Assembly: GCF_049243985.1 (NCBI RefSeq)
Contig: NC_135384.1
Coordinates: 315,001 to 379,000, forward strand
DNA: 64,000 nt
Direction: 5' to 3'
Source: Paroedura picta
Lineage: Eukaryota > Chordata > Lepidosauria > Squamata > Gekkonidae
Positions 1 through 12,425 of this stretch are shown in pieces. Position 1 is the first letter of the stretch, and each line of letters opens with the position of its first letter. Position numbers and translations under genes: made by a program. Under the pieces are notes generated by a model, which ran no database searches, was not told the origin of the DNA, and saw only the letters and a list, made by a program, of their open reading frames with translations.

Positions 1-3000
1 CGATGCGGGGCTGGGGGCCGAAGCCAAGCTTCACCTTCCCCACCACCCGTGTGCGAGCGTGCCATGTCTGCAAACGGCACAGCTTCGAGGGCCAAGTCAC
101 CGCATGGTGAGCACATTGTCGCTTGGGAGCGAGTGCGGCTGCCTCCTGCAGGCTCCTGTTTCCCCTGAGGAGGGGGCTCTATGACAAGATGCCCCTCCCC
201 ATACCCTGCCCACCTCCAGCGCCCTTGACTGGCCTTGCCCGTCCTGTGGCACAAGAGCATTGGGGGACCTGGGCCATCCCTGGCAGCTTCTCCTCTGGGG
301 CTGGGCAGTCTGCTCCCCACGCTCAGGGCTCTCAGGGCCCCTCTCTGCCCCCTCTCCCCAGCCAGCACTGCCAGGCGGTCCTCTATTGCTCTGAACGCTG
401 CCGGAAGCTGGACTGGAACCGCAGCCCAGAGGACATTGGCCACCAGTTCTGGTGCCAGCGCATGGCCGGGTACATGAGCCGCTCCCAGGAGCTTGCCAAC
501 CTGCCCTTCACATTTACCACCGGTGAGGACCCCACCCGGAGAGTGGGAGGAGGGCACGTGGGGGGGGGCAGCAGAAAGGGGCTCTGTTGGCAGGCGATGG
601 CTGTGGCCAAACTGCAATCTCTGCAGGTGAGGAGCATGGGGGCCCAGAGACCAGGTGGCAAGCAGGACGGGGGGCCTCCCCCACCTCACCTCCCCCCTTC
701 CTGTGGCCTTTGCAGAGGTGACGAGTGAGAATTTCAACAAGGAAGGCTTCCTGTCTGCCCGTGGCCTGACCCGAGGCTACTGGGCCGGTGAGAGCATGCT
801 GGTCCGGGCTCCCAACTATGGCGTGGGGCTGCTCAGTGGAGCCGAGGAGCCGGCAGCCTTCCTGCACAGCGGTGAGAGGGGAGGGGAGCCGTCAGCAGGC
901 CGGACCGGGAGGCCTGGCAGGGCCCTTCGCTAGGTTGGCCAGCCTCTGTGCACTTCCTGGAACGCTCCCACAAGGGCAAAGACGGCTGCTTTGGAGCCTT
1001 GGGTATTACACCCCGCTGGATTCCCACAGAGAAACAGCCCAACTTGGGCTGTGGAGAGCCAGGTCTAGGGAGGTGGGGGACCTGATCCTCTGCTCCTGGC
1101 TCCTCCGCTGCCCTGACCAGTTTTGTTCACAGGTAACCCCTTTGAGGCGCTGCGACCAGAAGGAGGGACGGCTCTGTCTCCAGCCCCCTCGGAGCCCCCC
1201 GCCCCACGGATGTTCTTTGGTGAGTCGGGCTGACGGAAGCGGGGGATAGCTGGGGGGAGAGGCACCCCAGCCGCTAACCCCACGGTTCCCCACCCCCCGA
1301 ACCACAGGCTCCTGGAAGGAATACTACCAATGGCGGGGGCTGCCTCTCGGAGCCCCCCTGGCTGTCCTCCTGAGCTACCCTCTGACCATGTACTACATCA
1401 TCACTCAGCTGGCTCCACAGCACTGTGAGTATCTCTGGCCCCTCACCCTCTGGACACCCGAGAGGAACCCCTGCCAACCCAGGATGAGGAAGGGGCAACC
1501 CCCCCCCCCAGGAATTCAGGGTCTTGCCATGCCTGGTGACAGGGTCCGAGTCAGAACCTGCCAGGGTGTGGCACACAGCTGTAGGCCAGCCAAGACCCCC
1601 ATGTTGACCATGACAGACCCCATCCACCCACCCCTTCCCCACTAAAGTCATTTATCTCAAAGCCTGTTGACAGACCATTGGGCCAGCCGTGCCCCAGAAG
1701 AGTCAGCATGACACATGGATCTGAGTGCTGGATGTGCCCCCCCCCCCCCCGAGATGCGGTTCAGATCCCCCCCCCCCCCTGGGGCCATGAAACTCACCAG
1801 GCGACTCATGACAGCCCCAAGGGAAAGAGCAGAGGGCTCATCCTGGCCTGAAGCACACGGGTGACAGATTCGGGCTGGCCCCCCAGTGGCTGACATTTCA
1901 ATAAGATGCACAATTCTTGCTCCCCCCCCCTTGCTGCTTCCAGCCCCACTCGCACACACAAGCAGCCCAGTTCATGTGCACCCCCTGGATCCCCCCCCCA
2001 TTCCAGGCAGCCCATCACACACCCCAGTTCCCTCACAGAAGCTGCCCTTACTCCCCTGGTGCCCTGCCCAGCCCCTTCCCCTCTGGCCAGCTGAATGTTC
2101 ATCAGCATTCTCTAAGCTCACAGCAACTCTGCGGGTAGCAAGTCTGGGGTCTCAAACAGGCAGCAGACTAGCCTTCCTTCCCCCGTATCTCATTCTCCTT
2201 GGACAGGTGAGTGGGTGGGTTGCAGACCTCTTTAGGCTCTTCTCTGCCTTCTGTGCCTCGGGGTCTGCAGTGGCTGCTCTCACCCCCCCCCCCTGCCTTT
2301 AGTTCCAGAGCTGAATATCCTGAACAAGCAGTCTCTCCGGATCCATGTGGTAGAGGCCGGCAAAGAATTTGGGGTTCTGATGGTCTTCTGGGTAGGTGAA
2401 GGAGCCCCAGAGTGGGGCAGAGAGAAGGGGGGGCAGAATGTCAGGCAGCTCCGGGTGTCTGGGCACAGGAAGGGGGGACACCAGCTGCCCTCTGGCTCAC
2501 TTCTTCCGGCCCCCAGAAGAGCCAGCCTGTGGGAAGGGGCTGCAGCAAGACCCAGCCCCACCATGGATCCATGGCCCCTCCCAGGTCTGCAAAGCCCCGA
2601 AAGTCACCCCTTTGCTCTGGCAGGGTGATTTGGGTTGTATTTTGCCAGCACTTAAGGGCCTGTTCTGGCTTTGGGTTAGTTTCCAGGCCCTGACCAAACA
2701 GGCTCCTGAAGACCTCCCCCCATTAAGGCTTGCTTCATGGGGATGGGGGAGGGCCCTGGGGCTGCTTGGCTGCTGCAAGCCTTTCCCTACCCAATCTCAG
2801 TGAGCACCGACTGAACCCCCCCCCCCCGGGGCAGGTGTGCGGGCTGGGACCTGGCCAAGGCCACCTGTCCTGTTGTCGCTTCTGTTGCCAATTCCTGACA
2901 GATTTCTTGCTGGGTCCGCCTTCCGCTGCCCACTCTGCTCTTCTCCCCCCCCCTCCACAGGAGCTGTCAGTCCTCCTGCCCCACGTCTCCCTGGAGCTGC

Positions 3001-5368
3001 TATTTGTTGGAGATCAGCTGCCCCGCGCCCTAGATGGCCAGCACTTCCTCCTGCAGAGAGACGTGAGTCCCCCTGCTGTTCTGCAAAGGGCTGCTCATGC
3101 TCCTGCCCCCCACCTGCCACCCCCACTCTCTGGACTGCTGTGCGGTACCTGCACTCTGATGTGTGGGGGGAGGGTGCCACCTTTGATGGGGGGGGCAGAA
3201 CTTTCTGACCCTTCTCCCTCCAGGCCTCAGCACATGGGCTCTGCCTGCCCTGTCTGACAGCTTTTCTCTACAGGCGTGGAGGGGGGGTGTCCAGAATTTC
3301 CACCCAACTCTTGAGATTAATCCTCCTTCCTCATTGTGTGTGCGTGTGTGTGTGTGTGTGTGGGGGGGTGGGCTGCAACTTTTGACAACGCATTTCTTCC
3401 CCCTGCCCAGGAGGAACAAGGAGTGTCTGTGCGGTCTGGGCTAGCTGCCAGATCGAAAGGGGGGCGGCGGGAGCTGCAATTGGGCTTCAGTGCCCGCCCG
3501 TACCACCTCCTTCAGGCCCCAAAGCCAGACCTGGTCATTGGTGAGTGGAGGCGGGCCTGGGGCTCCTTGTCCAGGGTGGGAGAAGCTGAGGGTGACAACT
3601 GACAGGCTGCCCTCTTCCTCTCCAGGTTTCAACTCTGGCTTTGCCCTCAAGGAAACGTGGCTGAGCTCTTTGCCACGCCTCCAGGTAAGCCCACCCCACA
3701 CCCAGCACCCAGGTCTCTCCCCACCAAAGCCAATAGCCCTGAGGCCTAACTGGGCCCATCTGCCTAGCATTATGCGACCCAGTGACATAGACCGGAAAAC
3801 CTCTTTATGAGCTTTCACTTTAGTTGCAGCAAAAAGACAAAGATTCACAGTATCCACAGCTCCTGTGCCAAGAAGGTTTTATGCACCTGCCTCCTAGGGC
3901 TGGCTCAGAGGCCTGGATGAACACAATAATGCTAACCTAAACAATTTATCTGTAATTCAGTAATCTGTAATTGCATGAAATCCAGCCTTCTCTACTCTGG
4001 ATAAAAGGTGGCCCCTCACAGACAGCATTTTCGTAATAGAGAGAGAGAGAGAGAGAGACTATCAAAGCCTGTTCCCAATAACTGTATCATAAAACAGAAT
4101 ATTCTATTCATTTCTTTAAACGCTATCAAAGCCTACCCCCCCACCACAAAAAACCAAATCCCCTTCCACAAGGAACTCCCCACCCAAAAAAGAATACCGG
4201 TTATTTTCCAGGAAAGATCTGCTGCAGTGGGCAGGCAGCCAAGGGGCAAAGTCAGCCACGGCTCAAAGACACCCCTTGGTTGTGGCCCCCCCTGACGGAG
4301 CAGCCTGCGGCTTCCCCCCCCCCCAGTCTCCCCCAGCCGATGCCGAACTGTCTCTGCACAGGCAGATCGAGTCACACGATAGTTCGTTATCCACAGAGCT
4401 ACTTGGGCCGAATATTAGGGACTGTGGGATCAGGGTTGGGCACCAGGGCCCCGATCCAGACCGATCCAGTCTCTGCGCCCAGTCAAGTGAATGACGCCAT
4501 TGAGTCCAAGCAAGAAAGGCAAATGATAAAGAATACAAAGAAACTTTACATAGAACATCTATCCAAAGATATACGCTCTCCTAAACTGCAGCATTTCCTC
4601 ATATTTGTAGGGAGGTCTCTCCATCAACATGGAGGTTTAAGTTCATCCTCTGGAAACATGAGATTCCAAATGGGAGGGGGAGGCTCTCTGCTAGATGCAA
4701 TCAGGGCTGGCCCCCACTGACACCAGCCCCGCGGGCACTGCCTTGTCTGGGCCCCGCAAGGAGGGCAGGAGAGAAGCGTCTTCTCACAACACTGGCCTTG
4801 CTTCTCTGTCGGCCTGCAGTCCCTCCGGGTCCCGGCCTACTTCACCGAATGCAGCGAATACAGCTGTGCTGTGGATGAGGCAGCGGTCTCCGTGGCGACG
4901 GGGGGCAGTGCCAGCCCTGCCCACATGAACCCCTTCCGCTCACCCTTCCGCCAAGCCGGCATCGACAATGCAATGCCCTGGTAGGTACCCCTTGGGGCTC
5001 TTGGGGCCCAAAGGTGACCGTCTTCTCCGCAGTCATCTTGGGACACACATGATGCCCTCCGCGGGTGGCCTGATAGGGGGGAATCCTGACCCACACGCTG
5101 TTGACCCTGGATTATCGATAGGGGGCTGAACCACAAGGCTCCCTTCCGCTTCCCTCCCAGACCTTCCGCCTCCCTGACCACGCCCCCGTTCCCCAGGTAT
5201 GCCAATGCCTTCATCTTCCACCTGATCTACAAGGCGGCCAGCAACAACCATCGCCACCTTCCTGCTCCGCCTTCTCCGCCACTGCCGGCCAATGGGAACC
5301 AGGAGCCAGCCCGCAGCCGGCGCAAGGAGAAGCGGCAGATTCGCACAGGGGGCCGCCGGCGCAAGTGA
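1..5368 (+). CDS. ZMYND15: ZMYND15, MYND zinc finger protein 15 (5' partial)
   Basis: The family member is known in mammals as a testis-enriched, histone-deacetylase-dependent transcriptional repressor needed for late spermatogenesis. Eleven exons are visible: 1-106, 362-522, 716-871, 1133-1219, 1308-1424, 2303-2391, 2961-3062, 3411-3540, 3626-3684, 4820-4980 and 5197-5368. All introns are GT-AG and the phase closes throughout; the codon frame begins at base 3. The first two exons encode a complete MYND finger: CHVC, then CQHC after the splice, YCSERC, and a final His/Cys pair in HQFWC. Later recognisable blocks are SWKEYYQWRGLPL, LNKQSLRIHVVEAGKEF, ELSVLLPHVSLELLFVGDQL and GFNSGFALKETW, all typical of ZMYND15. 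The last exon ends in a very basic tail (RRKEKRQIRTGGRRRK). The upstream exons lie outside the window. Synteny with TM4SF5 supports the call. Confidence 0.93.
3685..4819 (+). other. ZMYND15 intron with (GT)n-like and (GA)n tracts nearby
   Basis: This is the longest visible ZMYND15 intron (about 1.1 kb). It holds a GA dinucleotide tract at about 4038-4058 and an AT-richer stretch at 3900-4130 unlike the surrounding GC-rich DNA. A GT tract at about 3335-3361 lies in the preceding intron. I see no coding exon in it. Confidence 0.6.
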
Positions 5369-5393
5369 TGGTTGTGGGCAGGAGAGGAGAGGA

Positions 5394-5399
5394 AATAAA
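5394..5399 (+). terminator. ZMYND15: ZMYND15 poly(A) signal AATAAA
   Basis: A canonical AATAAA lies 26 bases after the ZMYND15 stop codon, which makes the 3' UTR very short. No other in-frame exon follows it. Confidence 0.75.
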
Positions 5400-7018
5400 G
5401 GACGGTCCCTCAGCCAGTTTTCTTCCATGCCTCTGAGCCTGTCTCTTGCCCCGAACATCCGTCCCACAGGCATGTGGAGGGGAGGGCAGGCCAGGCCAGG
5501 CCAGGCCAGGCCAGCTCCTCTGGGAGGGGTTCTGCTCCGGCAGCCCTTCCCAGAGGCTCAGCTGAGCCCCAGGAAATTCTCGTGAAGCGGTGGGGGGGGG
5601 GGATGACGTTAAAGAAATGAACGTGGGTGCCTCTGAGCGTGTTGAAAGGGCACTATTCTTTCCCTTGATCATAGCTCACCTCTAAACGGTCGGCTTGGGG
5701 CTCCTAGGTCAAGGCACTGGGTCACAAAGGAATGGCACTCTGTCCATGCTCAATGTCACATAGCCTGGGCTGACATCCTGTCTTCCCATCAACCACTATG
5801 GGAACGGTAAACTGCAGAGTTTAAGGAGGCATAATGCTGCTGGATGTGGGGATTCTGGGCATGTGCAAAGTGCCGTGTCTTCACCGTGTTCAAAGCACTT
5901 GAATCCCAACCAAATGCATTGTCCTTTTATAAAACGAGTGAGACCCAGCGGGCTTTTCCACCCCCTCCTTCACATGGCCCCGCGCATGGTGGGAACCTGT
6001 GTGTTGTGGAAAGGTAGGGAGCCTCCCTCCCCCCACGGGGCCAGCAGAACCACTGGCTGGACCCAGCCTGGTCCCTTCTGTTCTCAGACAGCCTCCCTGC
6101 CACAGTCCTCTGGAGCTCTGCCCCCTGCTTTCCTGAGCTCACCTCCCATTTCACCCGTCAGTGTTCATGGGAAGGGGAGGGGGATTCCCCCCCCACACCC
6201 ACTCTAAGTTGATTTGGTTCCATCCTTCCACTCCCCTGGTCTCTTGGCCACGCGAGCCCCCTCAGCCACTGCTGCACTTTCCTCCTAACTGTGGTGGCCT
6301 GAAGGGGAGAGGCAGGACCCCCTCCAGCCCCACTTTCGGGGAACGGAGATGTCCCTTCGGGCCCCACCCACTCTGCCATCAGCAAGGTGGGGTGGGGGCA
6401 CCTGGAGGCTTTCTAGAAAGGTGTGGCGAGGGGAGCCTTCCTAAGAAAAAGGCCAGGTGTCTCCTCGGTGGTCAGCTGTGGGTTTGTGCTGCGGAGGTTA
6501 GAGTCCGCAGGAAGCCCACCCTGCTGGGAAAGACCAAAGGCCGCAGGAGAAGAGGAACACGTCCTATGCCCCCCCCCCCCGAGAAGGGTGGAGTCTGCCG
6601 GAAAGTTGCAACCCTGCACTGGCAAGGCCCAGAAGGAAGGGGAGGTTTGGGAGGATGCTGAGGCAGAGGCTGCAGAAGGCTGTGGCTCAGGCAGAGGAGC
6701 CGGGGCAGGCTGCAGCTCCATACAAAGCACCCCCCACCCTTTCGGGATCAGAGCAGCCCTGCGCATCCAGCACACCTGTTGGTCCCAGGAGGCATACATC
6801 TGCCCAACGGATGGAAGGGCGCTGGGACTCCTGGCCACTGGATGTCCTGTGGGGCCGGCTGGGCCAGGCCTCTGGGCTGCTCACGAGGGAGGGAGAGCGG
6901 AAGGCAGGGATGGAGGCGGAGGGGGGAGCTTTCCAGCCCTTTGCCCGCCTTATCTGCAAACAAAGGCCCGTGCCAAGGCCACCCTCCGCACCAGTCTCCC
7001 GCTGCTGCCTGACCCGCC
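5400..7018. other. ZMYND15-TM4SF5 intergenic region
   Basis: This stretch holds no recognisable gene. It starts with a five-base tandem repeat (CAGGC) at about 5487-5514. The rest is unique-looking GC-rich DNA; the last few hundred bases should include the TM4SF5 promoter and 5' UTR. Open frames here, including one that runs from 6655 through the TM4SF5 start, match no family I know. Confidence 0.5.
5487..5514. repeat. (CAGGC)n minisatellite, about 5 units
   Basis: Five near-perfect five-base units lie just after the ZMYND15 poly(A) site. This is a simple tandem repeat with no visible function. Confidence 0.85.
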
Positions 7019-9434
7019 ATGTGCACGGGCAAATGCTCCCGCTTGGTCGGCCTCTCTCTTCTGGCCCTGGCCCTGGCCTGCATCGTGGCCAACGTCCTGC
7101 TGATGTTCCCCAATGGGGAGAGCCGCTGGGCCGCTGGCCGCATCACCCTGCAAGTCTGGCTGATGGGGGGGCTCCTGGGCGGGGGCCTGGTGGTGAGTGC
7201 TCGGGGTGGGGGGGTGGGGGAAGGGAGCTGGCACGGGGAGGGGCTGCTTCCTCCAGCATCTTTTCCCTGCAATGGGGGGGGGGGGTGTCCCTCTGTCCTT
7301 TTGGTAACCAGACCCCAAACAAAACAGCCTTCACCTGTGTGTGTGTGCTAATTTGCTTCCTGGAGACCAGTATCTGCAGGGGCCCTTCTGTTGGGGGGGG
7401 GGGGGAACGCCTCTGTCTCACTACCCGTCCATGGCTGGAGAGCCTGGATCAATGGGTGCCAGACGCCAGGGGGGGCCTGGGGATCCCCTGAAGAAAATGG
7501 GGCTTTGCATCCCACCATGGAGATCCCCCTCCGCTCCAGGCACCAGCGCCACTTGGCTAGGAGTTTCTCTTGACCGCCCATTCTGGCTGGACCCCTGCGG
7601 ACAGCCCCCCACCCGCCACGGCTCCCCCTGGAACCACTCCCTGCCGGCTTCCCCCCACCCGCGGGCCTTCCTCCTGGCCTGACCTTTGAGTCCCCGAAGA
7701 TAAGCGGCCTGCAGTTCTCCCCCTGCCCCCTCCCCGCAATGGCGGCCCAGTAGCTGCGGGGGTGCCAAAGCGGGAGCGAGGTTTACGGCGAGCGGGAGGG
7801 ACAGGCCACCAAGCCCCTCCCCGCGAAGGGATCGCGGCTACTTGGAGGGCGATGAATTCTGGGAAGTCTCCCGGCCCCACCGGGAGGCTGCCAGACCTTT
7901 GGGGGCAAGGGGGCGCCGCCTGACCCCCCCTTCTCCTCCCCCCTCCCGACAGGTCCTTTGCACGGGCTGCTCGGTGGTGCGCGCCGGCGGGAAAGGCTGC
8001 TGCGGCTATGGATGCTGCGGGAACCGCTGCCGGGTAGGCGACGGCCGATGGGGCGGAGAGGGCAGGGGGGTCTGGGCCCGCGGCGGATCCCCTCGGAGGG
8101 GAGCCCTCGGCCTGCGCCTGCCTGCCCCCACCTGCCCGCGGAAGCGGGATGGCCCGGGGGCGGCAGCCAGGTGACTCCCGCCCATCCCCCGGGGTCAAGA
8201 TTGGTTCCCCACTGCCCGTCCCCGCTCAGCCCGCAGGCTCAGGGCGGAGTGAGGGGCTCGCCGTCGGGCCGCGCATCCGTGACCCGTCCCCGGTACCCGC
8301 AGATGCTGCAGTCGGCGCTGTGCTCCGCCGTCGGGGCCCTGGGGGGCTTGTACTGCCTGGCCGTCTCCGCCGCTGGCCTGGCCAGCGGGCCCTTTTGCCA
8401 GACGGCCAACGGGACGTGGGCGTCGCCCTTCAAGGAGCTCAGGTGAGGCGCCCTCCTGCGGGGAGGGGACGCGGTCCGACCTAACCTCTCAGCCAGAGGA
8501 GCCTGCTCGCCCCCCCCCCTGGAGCCCGGGCGTGCATGCGAGGGGGGGCGGGCTTGCGGCTCTCAGCCTCTCTTTCCCCCCCCCCCTGGCCAGTGAGAGC
8601 TACCTGCGCGACCGGAGCCTATGGGCGCAGTGCGTGAATCCGCCCAACGTGGTCCTCTGGAACGTGGTCCTCTTCTCCCTTCTGCTGGCGCTGGGCACCC
8701 TGGAGACGGCCCTGTGCGCTGCCCAAGTGCTCAACGGCCTCCTGGGCACCGTCTGCGGAGACTGCCGCAAAGCAGCCGACCGCGCGGTAAGCCAGCCGAG
8801 GGGGCGGCAGGCGGAACAGGCCTTGGCCAGCGGCACTGGCCACGATAGCAGGACAACCTGCCTTGGGGGGGGGGGCAGGTCCCGAGAGGTCCAGCAGAGC
8901 CAGCCCCTCCCCCCCTCCGCACTGTGCTCCCCACACCTGACCCTGTGCCAACCCGCTCTTGCCTTCAGTGGTGCACCAAAGCTGAGCTGCCAGGCAGCTC
9001 CCGGGGGAGGGGAGAGGCCCATGGGGGTCTACCAGGTACACTCCCTTCCTGTTGCACAGATAGGGCGACAGGCACCAAGGGCCAAGCTGTAGAGAGGTGT
9101 GATGCCAGGATCCCAAGGGCTCTGACCCTGGTGCCAGGCGCAGAACTCCAAGGCAAGAGTGCAGCGGCCAGGCGAGGACAGGAGGCAGGCAGTCAGGCGT
9201 GCTCTCGCTCTCCCTCCACCCCCCCCCCAGATTTCTGCCTTACATGGCCAGTTCTAGCACACACACCCCCCCCAGACACACACATGCCAATCCCTGAGAC
9301 TCCCAGGGTCAGGGCCTGGGGACATCACCCTAGACTGCTGCCCCTCCCAAGTGGGGGTCTGTTCCTGGTCACTGTGCAAGTTCTGCGTCTCTGACAGCTC
9401 CTGTGGTTTCCTCTGGCAGGGCGAAGGGCTATGA
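7019..9434 (+). CDS. TM4SF5: TM4SF5, transmembrane 4 L6 family member 5
   Basis: TM4SF5 is a four-pass plasma-membrane (and lysosomal) protein of the L6 family; in mammals it associates with integrins and growth-factor receptors. Five exons: 7019-7192, 7953-8033, 8303-8442, 8594-8786 and 9420-9434, giving about 200 residues against 197 in human. The start [14 protein letters not shown] is the family's characteristic N-terminus, followed by TM1 (about residues 10-30). [14 protein letters not shown] begins TM2. The cysteine-rich loop [15 protein letters not shown] is diagnostic. TM3 is encoded by exon 3 ([16 protein letters not shown]), and exon 4 carries the large extracellular loop and TM4, ending in [11 protein letters not shown]. 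The last exon supplies only GEGL and the stop. That terminal exon is the least certain part because the tail is poorly conserved; the phase and splice sites fit. Confidence 0.93.
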
Positions 9435-9532
9435 GCCTACCGGGACCTTCCGCAAGATGCCACCCTCCCCACGTGAACACTCCTTCCACGCCCTTCTTGC
9501 CCCAGCAAGAGCCCACTCCGCAGGATCACGTG

Positions 9533-9538
9533 TTTATT
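9533..9538 (-). terminator. VMO1: Probable VMO1 poly(A) signal (AATAAA on minus strand)
   Basis: This is the first canonical AATAAA on the minus strand after the VMO1 stop at 10091; it implies a 3' UTR of roughly 570 bases that enters the TM4SF5 3' UTR. I saw no closer AATAAA or ATTAAA. A noncanonical nearer signal cannot be ruled out. Confidence 0.45.
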
Positions 9539-9557
9539 GGACAACCTTTGGGACAGA

Positions 9558-9563
9558 AATAAA
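9558..9563 (+). terminator. TM4SF5: TM4SF5 poly(A) signal AATAAA
   Basis: A canonical AATAAA lies 124 bases after the TM4SF5 stop. It lies 3' of the minus-strand signal assigned to VMO1, so the two transcripts probably overlap at their ends. Confidence 0.7.
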
Positions 9564-10090
9564 CCGCTCTGGTTGTGATGCCTGCCCAGGGAGAATGGGG
9601 GATGGAGCGGGTGGGAGGAGGGAGCTCCTGGAGGGGGGAGAAGACTCACTCCCAGGCGGGAGATAAGGACCCTGGGGGGGGGGGGGGCTGTGGGCTCCCA
9701 GAGGCCCCTTTTGTGCTCTGAAGGTACAAGCAGAGATTGCCGGGGTAGGGGAAGAGGCACATCAGGGTCAATTAACTGACAGGACTGCATGGCAGACTGC
9801 ACATTCTCTGAGGCATCTCATTTCAAGATGAGCCTTGCAAGATTTGGGCAAGCACTCTGTATGTGCCCAGAAGCACTCTTGTGATTACAACTATTTACCA
9901 TGGATCCCCGAATGCAGGTGGGGGGAGAGACCCTTTCAGGTGCGGTGGGGAACTGGGGAGGGGCCAGGCTGGTTGCGCCAAGGCCACGCAGGGCAGTAGG
10001 GAAGGGCCAGACCTGTCCTGCTTGCTGAATGCTCCACAGGGGAGGGGAAGGGAGGGCTTGGGCTGGGCTGCAGCCTTGGAAGGGGGGGCC

Positions 10091-12425
10091 TTATTGCCTG
10101 CAGCAAAAGAAGCGGACATCGTTGAGAGCTGTGTCATCCCTCAGGGCCCCACGAGGCAGCTCCTGCTTGGTCTGGATCCCGCACAAGCCCTTCTGACAGG
10201 TGGGGCTCCACACACCGTTCTCCCCCCAGGACAAGCCGTGGCCTTCCAGGTTCTCCCCGCCTGAGCAGGCAAAACGGATGTTGGTGGCACCCATGTTGTC
10301 CCTCATCCCTCCTCGGATCTTCTCTACTCGCAAGGAGAACCTCTGCAGATACCCGCCAGGGGGACACCAGGTGGGCTCAGACCATCTCCCCCACCTAAAA
10401 GGAGAGAAAAGGAGAAGGGGGGCAAAGGCATGTCACCCTGCCCCCAGCCTGGCACTCCAAATCCGATGCATCCCTCCCCCCATGGGCGGGTGTGGGGAAG
10501 TGTGCAATGGAGCTGGAGGGGAGAGCAGACTCTGGGGAGGGGCTCTCTGGTGTGGGGGAGACTGACTTGCTGTTCAGGAAGGATTTGGCCAAAATGCTCC
10601 TCAGTCCCCCTTCTTCGCCAGCCCTGCTGTCTTGATCGAAAGTCATGTGTTTCCTGGACGCCACAGGGCCCCCATCCCACGCTTGACCCTCCTCCCTCTC
10701 TTCCTGGGGAGACCAAGCTGTGAATGAGTAGCCCTGCAGGACTGGGGGGTGGGTGGGGGGGAGCAGAACTCTTCCTTATTCCCCTGCTAGGCAGCCTGAG
10801 GACCTCTTGCAGGGGAGAGTGGGTTTGCCTGGTCCCTTGGGCACACCACCCTCCTCACATGGTGGGCTGGCAGCTGTCTTGCTGCCAGAAGCCATGGGGA
10901 GGGGTGGCCTCAGAGAAGGCTTGTGGGTGGCTGTCGTCACCCCTGGATGTACCAGTGCCATGGGTGGGCACTGGAGGATAGAGGCGGGGAGGGGGGGGAT
11001 CTGCAGAGGGGAGATGGCAAAGCCTCTGGACTTTTTCACAGGCACTGAGTTTTTCGATGCGGGGCAGTTTTTAGGGTCAGGGAAATCCAGCCAAGGTAGA
11101 GAGCTTTGGACTGGGGAGCAGACAAAATGAAATTGTGTGACCCTGAGGTGGGGTCATGAGCTCCCGGCCATCAGGAACGATTGCGGCTGGAGGGAGCGAG
11201 GAGGCAGAGGCACCCAAAGGGCCCTCTTGCAGCCAAGGTGGGAGGGGGCACCCAGGCCCTGACAGCTCTGGGAGCACTCCCCTTCCCCACCGCCCCCCCC
11301 CCAGCCAAGTGAGGTGCTCACATGCCGCTCTGAGACTCCACGGTGTGGTCCTGGTGCTTATCCCCACGGTCCCCTCGTGTGCAGTGCAGCCGGATCCCAT
11401 TCAGCCCGGTGTCATCATTGACGAGGCCCTGGTAGGCTTCCACCTGCGTAGGAGGAAAGGGGGTGGGTGGGGGGTGGGTGGCCCCGCCCTCCTGCCAGGA
11501 AGCCCTGTGGTGGTTGTCAGTCCTGGGTGCTGCCTGCTGCCCCATGGCCTGGCGGGAACCAGCTAGGGGTCAGGGGCTCAGGCGGCTGTCCGGGACAGAT
11601 GGAGCCTCCGGCTTCAGAAGCCGACTGGCTTCCTGGCCCCAAGGATGGAGGGGAAGTTGAACACACAGGGCCCTGCAGGAGCACGGGGGACCCTTTTTTC
11701 CTTGCAGGAAGGGAGCACGGGGGGGGGGGTGGCTTCCTCCCAAAGAACAAGGCTGCCTCTATCCCTTCGTGGTGTTGCTGGCCAGCCCCTTCCCTCCTGT
11801 GCTCCTGGCAGCCACTTACAAGCCTGCCGGCCCAGAGAGGGAAGGTGCCTGGCTTTCCAGGGTCTGCCCGAAGGCCACCCGGGACTGCTACTGGCCCTGG
11901 GGAGAGGCTGGGCAGCATAGCCAGAGGCAAAGGGGAACACTAGATCATGGCCTCTGGGTCCTGCCCCCTTCCTCTGTGGTGGCTCTTGAGCCAGTCTAGT
12001 TACGAGGCTTCCCCGAACACAAGGGCATCAGCCCCCCACCCCGCTCTTCCCCACAGGTCACAGTAGTGGGCGGCCTGAGCAGTGAGGGGGGTCTCTCTTG
12101 GGAGGCAGACTCTGGACACCTCTGGGGGGCAGCGCCCCTCCCCCTTGCACTGTAGCAAGGACATTCCACACCCCATGCTCCCCCCCCGGATGCCATTCAG
12201 TGGCTGGATTAGGCGGAGCCATGAAAGAGGGGCCGTGGGGGTTACCTTGGTGCTGAAGCCTGTGGCATAGGTCCCTTCTGGGCACATTTCCTGCCAGGCC
12301 CAAACGCCCCAGGGGCCGCCGTTGGGCACCTCGATGACAGCGAGATATTCTTGGACACCTCCTCCATCTGCCAGAGCCCCCAAGAGCAAAACTACCACGA
12401 CCACGAGGCCTTTGCCCCCTGCCAT
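10091..12425 (-). CDS. VMO1: VMO1, vitelline membrane outer layer protein 1 homolog
   Basis: VMO1 is a secreted protein first known from the outer vitelline membrane of bird eggs and also found in mammalian tears and other secretions; its fold is a three-fold beta-prism. Three exons on the minus strand, in transcript order: 12425-12246, 11443-11322 and 10394-10091 (stop TAA), giving 201 residues against 202 in human. Residues 1-20 form a signal peptide with a run of Val and Leu. Family blocks are YLAVIEVPNGGPWGVWAW, EMCPEGTYATGFS, GLNGIRLHC, VESQSG, RWSEPTWC, GLSWGENGVWS and GLCGIQTK, ending DDTALNDVRFFCCRQ. Eight cysteines fit the family's four disulfides. Exon phases close (180, 122 and 304 bases). 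It is convergent with TM4SF5 and divergent from GLTPD2, as in human. Confidence 0.94.
12186..12200 (-). other. Exon-2-like fragment in VMO1 intron 1
   Basis: Fifteen bases in VMO1 intron 1 match bases 11390-11404 of exon 2 at 14 positions. Both encode LNGIR, and the intronic copy is in the frame that continues from exon 1. It may be the remnant of a duplicated exon or a coincidence. No acceptor-donor pair or longer similarity is evident. Confidence 0.3.
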
